From a virus: 20,582 bases of DNA. Of this stretch, positions 13,235 through 20,582 are shown piece after piece. Location: positions 1 to 20,582 of the IMG/VR virus record IMGVR_UViG_3300049728_000070; one strand, 5' to 3'. Below the pieces are notes generated by a model that was not told where the DNA came from, ran no database searches, and was given only the letters and a program-made list of their open reading frames with translations. The translations under genes were made by a program, and so were the position numbers. Each line of letters begins with the position of its first letter. The stretch's first letter is position 1.

Positions 13235-15012
13235 TGGCTACAGTTCCAACATACCAACCCGATCAGGTAGGCACCGCGCCCATGGGCCGCCCGCAGATGT
13301 CCGGCAACAGTCCTGCGGCGGGAGCCCTTGAGGGACTCGGGCAGGCCGTGCAGGGCGTCAGCCAGGACGTTTTCGAAGTGCTGGAAGAGAACAAGCGCAA
13401 GGCTGACGCAACGAATGTGATGGGTATCCAAGTCTCGCTAAATAGACAGACGGGGGGTTTGCAAAATGCAGCCCTTGCGCGAAAGGGGCACGATGCCCTG
13501 GACAACAAAAGCCAGTACGATGCTTTCGACAAAATTTACAGCGAGCACCAGAGCCAGCTAAAGAATGACACCCAGCGATTTATGTTCAACCAGCAAACAG
13601 CGAACGACAGAAATCAGTTTGCCCTCGCACTTGAGCGGCATGCTGGGGAGCAGGGGCAGATACTGAGCGTCGATAACGCCACCGCCTTGGTTGACACTGA
13701 CAAACAGAAGCTCTCCACGCTCTACAGGGACCCGGCAGCATTCGAACAGCAGCTAAAGCAGACGCAGGCGCACACCCTCGACAAGCTCCACATGCAAGGG
13801 ATTATACCGTCAGACCCTGTTGCAGTTAAGGCACTTTTTGATGTGAAGTCTGATGCTCACTTGATCCGGATCAAGCCGCTAATACTAGAAAACCCGGCAG
13901 AGGCCAAGCACTACTTTGAAGTCCACCAGGATGAGATTGAGCCAAAGGAAAGGGACACCATTCAGAAGTCAATCGAGCTTGCGAACGCAAAGGGCAAGGG
14001 TAACGACTTGGCCTTCGAACTTCTGCAGAAGCTCAAAGATGGCGCAGATGTCACAACTGTCATTGAGGAGGGGCGGAAGAGGCTAGGCGGGGACAACGAA
14101 GCTTTCGAGCACTTTCAGACCGAAGTCAAGCAGCTACATGGTGACATCAAGGCAGCTAAGGTCGAAAAGATAGACACCCTTTCTAACTCCATGTACGGGC
14201 AGGCCATAGACTTTGAAGCCAAAAACAAGCACCCAATGAGCCCCGATGAGTTCATGAAAACACAGGAGTTCCAGGCCGCCCACAACGACCCAGAGGCACA
14301 AAAGGCAGCAAGGGCCGCGCTTGATAAGGTAACGACCGCCTACAGGTCATGGCAGGGCGACGAGCGAAAGATTGCAACCGAGATACGCCGGAACAACCTG
14401 GAAGGGGCGAGGTTACTCAAGGAAGAGCGCAAGGAGGGGCAGGACAAGGAGCTTGCCGAGTTGTACCTCAACCCCGACGCGGTTGCTTCCATGACGGACG
14501 GCCAGCTGAAAGACAGGTATCACAACTTAGGCCATACCAATTTTATCAAGGCCGTTGAGTTTAAGAAGTCCATGGCGAGCCCTGAAAAGCTGGCAGAGGC
14601 CAAGCTCGACGTGAACGACTTCCACTACACCTTGAACAAGATTGGCATTGACCCTAAAACCAAAAGTGTGGCCACGCAGGCCAAGATAACCGCCATCCAT
14701 ACAAGGTTTAACGATCTCGTAGCGGAGGCCCAGAAAACAGAGGGTAGGCAGTTGCGCCGGGATGAAAAGAAGAAGCTGATGCTCCAGGCTGCGACCATTG
14801 TGCCCGTGAAGACGAAGCAGTCCTTCCTCGGCATCCCTATGGGCGAAACCACCGAAGACAAGATGATGTCAGACGTTGAGTTCAAGGGCAACATCAAGGT
14901 GGCCGGGAAGGACCGCCAAGACATTGTTGCCGACTTTAAATCTCACTTTCGCCGAGCACCTACAGAGAATGAAATCATCGATGCCTACATCGCTAAGACG
15001 AGGCCAGAATAA
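13234..15012 (+). CDS. Internal virion protein, position and style of T7 gp15
   Basis: The 592-residue product is almost all helical and highly charged, with no signal or membrane segment. The first 60 residues, G-N-S-P-A-A-G-A-L-E-G-L-G-Q-A-V-Q-G-V-S-Q-D-V-F-E (spread over 24-50), resemble the start of podovirus ejection proteins. The region R-K-G-H-D-A-L (83-89) near the N-terminus matches a K-G-x-x-A-like pattern of such proteins. Its place between the gp14-like and giant proteins fits gp15, which lines the periplasmic channel. The direct sequence evidence is weaker than for neighbours. By eye the DNA is less GC-rich, with more ATA, CTA and AAA codons than the genes on either side. The stop overlaps the next start (TAATG at 15010-15014). 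Confidence 0.7.
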   Translation: MATVPTYQPDQVGTAPMGRPQMSGNSPAAGALEGLGQAVQGVSQDVFEVLEENKRKADATNVMGIQVSLNRQTGGLQNAALARKGHDALDNKSQYDAFDKIYSEHQSQLKNDTQRFMFNQQTANDRNQFALALERHAGEQGQILSVDNATALVDTDKQKLSTLYRDPAAFEQQLKQTQAHTLDKLHMQGIIPSDPVAVKALFDVKSDAHLIRIKPLILENPAEAKHYFEVHQDEIEPKERDTIQKSIELANAKGKGNDLAFELLQKLKDGADVTTVIEEGRKRLGGDNEAFEHFQTEVKQLHGDIKAAKVEKIDTLSNSMYGQAIDFEAKNKHPMSPDEFMKTQEFQAAHNDPEAQKAARAALDKVTTAYRSWQGDERKIATEIRRNNLEGARLLKEERKEGQDKELAELYLNPDAVASMTDGQLKDRYHNLGHTNFIKAVEFKKSMASPEKLAEAKLDVNDFHYTLNKIGIDPKTKSVATQAKITAIHTRFNDLVAEAQKTEGRQLRRDEKKKLMLQAATIVPVKTKQSFLGIPMGETTEDKMMSDVEFKGNIKVAGKDRQDIVADFKSHFRRAPTENEIIDAYIAKTRPE

Positions 15013-18000
15013 TGGGTGACAAAGCCTATCAGGAATATCTAGGGGGAGTTCAGGATAAGGAAACCACGCTGCGCACCACGATGCTGCAGGCACAGAAGGT
15101 GAACCCTGATCAGCACGTCAAAAACGTCAAGCTCGGGCAGCAGGCCGGTATGATCCCTGAAGCCGTGGCGGCTATGCCGGATGAGGCTCAAGAGCGCGCC
15201 ATGCTCAACTCACCGCCGATGCAGTCGATGTTCCAGCACTCACCCGCCACCGCGAAGTACCTGAGCAATCCGGATAACGCCGCCGTCTCTCACGATGACG
15301 TCGAAAAGATGGCCGAGTTGGAGCGCGTAGGGCGGCAGGGGTTCGGCAGGCAAAAGCCCGGCTCCACCATGAGCATTGCGACCGATCAGGACCGGCAGCA
15401 GGCCGCAGACATCGGAGAGCGTGGAGGCCTGAAAGATTCTGCCGTTGACAGGGCCGTGCGGGGTTTCATGCCTCGCCTAGCTCAGAAGGTGGGGGGGCTT
15501 GAACAGATGATAGGGGAGGCCCCGGTCAACACTCCCTCGCTCTTTGGGGTGCAACTGCGCGGCGCACTTGCCGAACAGGGCCGGTCTCTCGTGGTAGGGT
15601 CAAAGCCGGACGCCGAAGCGACGCAGGCGCGGGGCCTCGGCGCGGAGATCCTGCAGGGAGTCGTGGACATGGCTCCAGCTATCGTGCTGGCTCCTTTCAC
15701 TGGAGGGGCGAGCGTTCTCGCTGATATGGGGCTTGGGGGCGCTGGGTCGAAGTACGCCGCCAACAGATCAGCAGGAAAGCCGCAAGGCGCATCCGCCATA
15801 TCGGCAGGGGCAGCAGGCGCGCTCTATGCCGCGACAGGGGAACTCCCCGTCGGCCAACTGATGAAGCCGGGATACAGCCTCTTCAAGCGCACCATCATGA
15901 CCACTCTCGCCAACACCCTGGGGATGGACGTTGCGGAGGCCGGGAGCCTCCTGGTGGACAAGGCCACCGTCAACCCCGAGATGACGCTCAAGGATGCCCT
16001 CTCCGACCTTGCGGAGACCTCAGCCATGGGCGTTGCACAGGGCGTGGCCATGCCGATCCTCTCGCACCCGATGGAGATGCTGCACGAGAAGGTCACCGGG
16101 ATGAAGCGGGGGCCGGATGCGGTTGACCCGGTAGCGAAGGCGCAGCAGCACGCGGATACCCTGGAGCAGATGGGCGCGACCGTGCAGGAGTCGAAGACCC
16201 ACGGCCGCATGCCGGAGAAGGTAGCCGAGCACATAGCCGAAATCAAGAAGGCGCACGGCGGCGAGGTCGATAACGCCTATGTCTCGGTGGAAAAATGGAA
16301 TGAGCTTTTCCAGAAGGCGGGCATGGACCCGGCCCAAGTTGCGGAGTCGGTGCTATCCGATCCCCGCCGCTACACCGAGGCGCTCCACACCGGCAGCGAC
16401 ATTGCCATTCCCCTGGAAGAGTTCGTTACCAAGCTTTCCGGGATGGACCAGTACAAGGAGCTGATCCAGGACACGCGCATGGGCCAGGGTGACATGACGC
16501 CGCGGGAAGCTCAGGAGTTCAAGCAGACCGAGAAAGAGCGCGCCACCGAAGTCTTGAACCAGGTCGACAAGGCCAGTAAAGCCGAAGAGCCCGCCCGCAA
16601 GGTCTACGAGGACGTGAAGCGTCAGCTTATCGAGGCCGGGGGAGATCCGAAGAACGCAGAGAAGGAGGCGAGTCTTTACCGCTCGGCTTTCCGCACCCTG
16701 GGGGAGCGCGCCGGCGTGGATCCCCTGGAGCTTTACAACCAGTACCGTTTGCAAATCAACAGGGAAGGAGTGAACGCAGGTGATTCAGAACAGGGAAAAG
16801 CCCCGCAAGAAACCCAAGTGACGCAGCTGCGCCCCTCGGTGAAGGTGGACGGCAAGCAGCTCGATGGGGAACCGGGGAGCGACCACCTTGCAACCCGTAA
16901 GGCGGCCGGGTTTGAGCCGGGGGATGGGGATGCAGGTTTCGTCGCCGCAGACGGCAAGTGGATGTCTCGCAAGGAGGCAAAAGCCTGGGTAAAGAAGAAC
17001 CAGCCGGAAGTCTTCAAGAAGCTCCCCAAGGGCGAGATGCACAGCCAGCCGTATGCTGATGCGGTCGAGAAGGCAGGGCAGACCCTCAACCAACCCGGTG
17101 ACGCCCTGGGCAAGATCAACATCGGCCCCGATGGCATCAACATCAGCCTCCTGGAGAAGGCGAACCTCTCGACCTTCCTGCACGAGACCGGCCATTTTTA
17201 CTACAAGGTGTTGTCCGACCTTGCGGCACCCGAGAGCGCGCCGGCGCAGATCAAGGACGACTTCCAGAAGCTCCTTGATTGGTTCGGCGCTAAGGACCGC
17301 AGCCAGGTCACCACGGAGCACCAGGAGCAGCTTGCACGCGGCTTTGAGCAATACCTGATGGAGGGCAAGGCCCCTTCCGCTGAGCTGCGCCCCGCCTTCC
17401 AGCGCATTAAGAACTGGATGAAGAACGTCTACAAGGAACTGCGCAACCTCAACGTGAACCTGACGGACGATGTGCGCGGCGTCTTCGACCGGCTGCTCGC
17501 GAGCGATGATGAGATAGCGCAGGCAGAGCAGCTGCAGGGCTACAAGCCCCTCTTCGCGACCGCTGAAAAGGCCGGGATGACTGAGGCGGAATTCGACGCC
17601 TACCGAAAGGATGCGGAGAAGGCGCACGACGCGGCCAGTTCCAAACTGGAAGCCGAGGCGATCAAGGACATCACCCGGGAACAGAAAAAGATGTGGCGGG
17701 AGGAAAAGTCCAAGGTCCAGGAAGAGGTGACCGCTGAGATGCAGGCCGACCCTGCACAGCAGGCGATTCAGCAGCTCACCAAGGGTAAAGATTTCGAGGG
17801 CAAGGAGACGCCCGTCAAGATGGACCGTCAGGCACTGGTGGATGCTTACGGCGAGCCCTTCCTGAAGAGGTTGCCGAAGGGGAGTGCGGCCGAGTTTGTC
17901 TACGCGGCCGAGGGTGGCTTGCATCCGGACATCGTTGCCGAGCAGTTCGGCTTTGGGTCCGGTGACGAGATGCTCAAGCGCATGATCGCGGCCCCGCGCA

Positions 18001-20582
18001 TGAGCAAGGAGGTGGGGGCTGAGACCAACCGGCGCATGAAGGAGCGCCACGGCGATTTACTGACCGACGGCAGCATCAAGGAGAAGGCCCTCAAGGCCGT
18101 GCACGGTGATGAGCAGGGCAAGGTACTGCGCGCCGAGCTGCAGGCGATCCGGCGCAAGGCGAAGGAGGTTAAGCCCTTTACCAAAGTCGAGAAGGACGCG
18201 GCGAAGGCGGCGGCTAAGCAGGCCGACAAGGAGCGCGAGTACAACGCCCGATGGAAGGAAGCAGAGCAGAAGCTTGCCGTCGCCATCGAGCGCGGTGCCA
18301 AGCAGGAAGAGATTGACCGCATGAAGGCCGAAGCCAAGGCGGCACAGGAGACGGCGAAGGCGGCGAAGAAGTTGATGGAAGCTACCATTCCCGGCAACAA
18401 GGAGAAGGAGAACGCGCCCCCCCTGGAATTCTTCAAGGAGCTGTCCCGCCTGGTGATCGGGGAGAAGGCCCCGCGCGACATCGAGCCGCACACCTATTCC
18501 CGCGCCGAAGCCAAGGCCGGCAGGGAAGCTTTTGACGCCGCAGCCAGGGGATCCTATGCCGAGGCAGGGGAGGCGAAACAAAAGCAGATCCTGAACCATT
18601 ACCTCTACACCGAAGCACGCCGCGCTAAGGACGATGCAGAGAAGATCGTCAAGTACATGGCGAGCGTCGACACCTCGAAGGCGCTGGGCAAGGTAGGCCT
18701 CGCCTCACAGGAGATGCAGGGCCAGGTACGCGCCATCCTGGGCCGCTACGAGTTCAAGAAAATCTCGCTCGCTTCCCTGGACCGCGAGAAGACGCTGCAG
18801 CAGTATCTCGATGACATGCGGGAATCCTACGACCGGGACATCCCCATTGACCCGAGAGTGCTGGACGAGCAGCACAAGGTGAATTATCAGGAGGTCTCCA
18901 TTGACGAGCTGCGCGCGGCTTACGACGCGGTGCGCGCCCTGGTCCACACGGCGGCCGAGATCAACAAGGTCACCAAGGACGGCGAAAAGATCCTGCTCGA
19001 TGAAGCGATCGACGGCATGATCGAACGCGCCGATACCTCGATACCGAAGAAGCGCAAGCAGTACCTTTCCGACTCCTCCAAGGGGAAACCGGGGAGCTGG
19101 GAGCGATTCAAGAACGTCACCAACGAAAACATCATGAACTTCCTCGACAGCCCTTCCCGGGTGGAGTTCATCATGGAGCACCTCGACGGTGGCAAGCAGG
19201 GGCCCTGGCATGATTTCCTCTGGAACAAGTACCTCGAGGCGAACAATGCTAAGAACGAGCTCAAAGAGCAGCTGCTCCCCCAGCTCAAGGACATCCTGGA
19301 TGACATGCCGGCAGATCGGAAGTCGCGGCTCTACGAGAGTAAGCATATCGATTCCCTCGGCACCAAGCTGACGCACCTGGAGATGATCAGCGCCGCGCTC
19401 AACGTGGGGAATGAAAGCAACCAGGACAAGCTCATGCGGGGCGGGATCCAGGTGGGGCAGTTCAAGTCGGAGATTCACCGGGAGGCTCTTGACGAGATCC
19501 TCGGCCACCTGGACAAAGCGGATTGGGACATGGTGCAGGGACTGTGGAATACCGTCAATTCCTTCTGGCCCGCAATCGAGGCGCTAGAGAAACGCTGGAC
19601 CGGGATTGCTCCGGAGAAGGTGCAGGCACGCAAGGTGGTGACACCCTTTGGTGAGTACGACGGCGGGTACTGGCCGGTGGCCTACGATTCGCGCACCAGC
19701 TCCTTCGGGGAGAAGCAGGCGCAGAGTTCCAAAGTCGATCAGGCGTTCGGCCCGGACTTCACCAGGGCGAGCACGCGCACTGGGCACACCAACGAGAGGA
19801 CGGAAGCCGCGGCGCCGCTGAAGCTCGATTTTAGGGCGGTGATGACGAAGCACCTCGACAACGTGATTACCGACCTGACGCATCGGGAGTTCGTAGACCA
19901 GTTCAACCGGATCATCCGCAACCCGAAGCTCAAGGAGGCACTCATCAACTCCATGGGTGAGCAGGGATACGCCAATATGCGCGGGTGGGGAAAGAGCATC
20001 GTCAACGCCGACAACTATGCTGACGCTTCAGTAGTTGGTGCAGAAAAGATGTGGAGGGCGGCAAAAACAAATATGACTGTCGCGGCGTTAGGCCTTAACG
20101 CCGGTGCAGCCATTGCTGACGTTGGCATTGTCCCGATCATCTCTATGGCGCGCGGGGTTGGCCTTGCCGACTTCGCTAAAGGGGCCGCACAGTTCATCAA
20201 GCACCCTAAGGAGACCATCGAGTTCATGCACGAGAAGAGCCCCGCCATGCGCCACCACGGCATGGAGATTGACCAAAGCATCACGCAGACCATGGATTAC
20301 CTCTCAGGGCAGGACACGCACCTTGCGCAGGTCAAACGGTTTTCAATGGGGATGCGCTCCTGGATCTATAACATTGGCACGACTGCGGGGTGGATGGCCT
20401 CGTACAAACAGGAGATGAGTAAGGGGACCGATGAGAAGTCCGCAGTCCGGATCGCCGACAAGACCGTGCGGATGACACAGCATGCCGGGGATGTTGGCAG
20501 CTTGTCCGCCTTGGAGCGCCACCCGTTTTTCAAGCACTTCATGATGTTCTCTGGCCCAGTGGTGATCGCCTACAACAACATG
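15012..20582 (+). CDS. Giant ejection/polyvalent-type protein with zinc-peptidase motif (partial)
   Basis: The frame stays open from ATG 15012 to the window edge, 1,857 residues, so the 3' end is missing. In order: a helical start; a Gly/Ala-rich hydrophobic region (about 210-300), a possible membrane-active part; charged helices; the motif L-H-E-T-G-H-F-Y at 723-730, with H724, E725 and H728 as an HExxH zincin site; and an E-Q-L-A-R-G-F-E stretch (772-779) about 45 residues later that may supply the third ligand. Coiled-coil stretches follow (about 880-920 and 1040-1120). A C-terminal part near 1680-1720 has N-M-T-V-A-A-L-G-L-N-A-G-A and then G-V-G-L-A-D-F-A-K, a pattern shared by giant phage polyvalent proteins. 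By position it replaces T7 gp16, but I see no lytic transglycosylase signature. It probably enters the cell with the DNA; what the peptidase cuts is unknown. Confidence 0.8.
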   Translation, partial: MGDKAYQEYLGGVQDKETTLRTTMLQAQKVNPDQHVKNVKLGQQAGMIPEAVAAMPDEAQERAMLNSPPMQSMFQHSPATAKYLSNPDNAAVSHDDVEKMAELERVGRQGFGRQKPGSTMSIATDQDRQQAADIGERGGLKDSAVDRAVRGFMPRLAQKVGGLEQMIGEAPVNTPSLFGVQLRGALAEQGRSLVVGSKPDAEATQARGLGAEILQGVVDMAPAIVLAPFTGGASVLADMGLGGAGSKYAANRSAGKPQGASAISAGAAGALYAATGELPVGQLMKPGYSLFKRTIMTTLANTLGMDVAEAGSLLVDKATVNPEMTLKDALSDLAETSAMGVAQGVAMPILSHPMEMLHEKVTGMKRGPDAVDPVAKAQQHADTLEQMGATVQESKTHGRMPEKVAEHIAEIKKAHGGEVDNAYVSVEKWNELFQKAGMDPAQVAESVLSDPRRYTEALHTGSDIAIPLEEFVTKLSGMDQYKELIQDTRMGQGDMTPREAQEFKQTEKERATEVLNQVDKASKAEEPARKVYEDVKRQLIEAGGDPKNAEKEASLYRSAFRTLGERAGVDPLELYNQYRLQINREGVNAGDSEQGKAPQETQVTQLRPSVKVDGKQLDGEPGSDHLATRKAAGFEPGDGDAGFVAADGKWMSRKEAKAWVKKNQPEVFKKLPKGEMHSQPYADAVEKAGQTLNQPGDALGKINIGPDGINISLLEKANLSTFLHETGHFYYKVLSDLAAPESAPAQIKDDFQKLLDWFGAKDRSQVTTEHQEQLARGFEQYLMEGKAPSAELRPAFQRIKNWMKNVYKELRNLNVNLTDDVRGVFDRLLASDDEIAQAEQLQGYKPLFATAEKAGMTEAEFDAYRKDAEKAHDAASSKLEAEAIKDITREQKKMWREEKSKVQEEVTAEMQADPAQQAIQQLTKGKDFEGKETPVKMDRQALVDAYGEPFLKRLPKGSAAEFVYAAEGGLHPDIVAEQFGFGSGDEMLKRMIAAPRMSKEVGAETNRRMKERHGDLLTDGSIKEKALKAVHGDEQGKVLRAELQAIRRKAKEVKPFTKVEKDAAKAAAKQADKEREYNARWKEAEQKLAVAIERGAKQEEIDRMKAEAKAAQETAKAAKKLMEATIPGNKEKENAPPLEFFKELSRLVIGEKAPRDIEPHTYSRAEAKAGREAFDAAARGSYAEAGEAKQKQILNHYLYTEARRAKDDAEKIVKYMASVDTSKALGKVGLASQEMQGQVRAILGRYEFKKISLASLDREKTLQQYLDDMRESYDRDIPIDPRVLDEQHKVNYQEVSIDELRAAYDAVRALVHTAAEINKVTKDGEKILLDEAIDGMIERADTSIPKKRKQYLSDSSKGKPGSWERFKNVTNENIMNFLDSPSRVEFIMEHLDGGKQGPWHDFLWNKYLEANNAKNELKEQLLPQLKDILDDMPADRKSRLYESKHIDSLGTKLTHLEMISAALNVGNESNQDKLMRGGIQVGQFKSEIHREALDEILGHLDKADWDMVQGLWNTVNSFWPAIEALEKRWTGIAPEKVQARKVVTPFGEYDGGYWPVAYDSRTSSFGEKQAQSSKVDQAFGPDFTRASTRTGHTNERTEAAAPLKLDFRAVMTKHLDNVITDLTHREFVDQFNRIIRNPKLKEALINSMGEQGYANMRGWGKSIVNADNYADASVVGAEKMWRAAKTNMTVAALGLNAGAAIADVGIVPIISMARGVGLADFAKGAAQFIKHPKETIEFMHEKSPAMRHHGMEIDQSITQTMDYLSGQDTHLAQVKRFSMGMRSWIYNIGTTAGWMASYKQEMSKGTDEKSAVRIADKTVRMTQHAGDVGSLSALERHPFFKHFMMFSGPVVIAYNNM

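Noticed and set aside
15488-15494. Run of seven G's in the giant gene as a frameshift or sequencing error
   Set aside because: The reading frame is continuous and the protein pattern carries on normally on both sides, so no shift is needed.
16785-18050. Minus-strand open frame of 421 residues in the giant gene
   Set aside because: Leu-rich low-complexity product opposite a continuous coding frame; no ribosome site or homologous pattern seen.
12752-20582. A diversity-generating retroelement, expected by analogy with BPP-1
   Set aside because: No reverse transcriptase, Avd-like gene, tail fibre or paired template/variable repeat is visible; it would lie downstream of this window if present.
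1-20582. CRISPR arrays, tRNA genes, insertion sequences, attachment sites
   Set aside because: No regularly spaced repeats, cloverleaf-like segments, transposase or terminal repeats were seen, and coding density leaves little room for them.

Overview
The window is a contiguous block of a tailed bacteriophage or prophage genome with short-tailed (podovirus) morphology. Every gene I can support lies on the plus strand. Genes are tightly packed, often with ATGA or TAATG stop/start overlaps, and no gap between genes exceeds about 110 bases, so no long non-coding stretch exists. By eye the DNA is GC-rich, roughly 60%. No integrase, repressor, tRNA or host gene is present, so the window cannot show whether this is a lytic phage or a prophage, and the host cannot be named. 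A GC-rich Gram-negative host is plausible. The gene order and several protein families (Bbp19-like, Bbp16-like cement, BPP-1-like capsid) match the structural module of Bordetella phage BPP-1 and relatives.

Layout. (1) 1-318 is the C-terminal end of the large terminase. (2) 418-2601 is an accessory cassette between terminase and portal: a PurD-like ATP-grasp ligase, a small coiled-coil protein, a six-helix half-size MFS permease and a small zinc-ribbon-like protein. (3) 2605-7599 is the head module: a small portal-adjacent protein, portal, a secreted-looking beta-rich protein, a Bbp19-like protein, scaffold, major capsid protein and cement protein. Hairpins that look like terminators follow the capsid and cement genes. 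(4) 7671-11470 holds completion and tail genes: a HeH/LEM-type protein, a small conserved protein, the tail adaptor (T7 gp11-like) and the tail nozzle (T7 gp12-like). (5) 11457-12750 holds a coiled-coil protein with a C-terminal membrane helix, a T7 gp13-like GNAT-fold protein and a cupin. (6) 12752-20582 encodes ejection (internal virion) proteins: a gp14-like protein, a 592-residue protein, and a giant protein of more than 1,850 residues with an HETGH zinc-peptidase motif that runs off the end of the window.

How they work together. Terminase packages DNA through the portal into a scaffold-assembled capsid stabilised by cement protein. Adaptor and nozzle complete the tail. The ejection proteins leave the particle with the DNA and probably breach the envelope. 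The least explained part is the ATP-grasp/half-MFS cassette, which looks like a small biosynthesis-plus-transport or host-modification unit placed among late genes. It is the best candidate here for an undescribed system.
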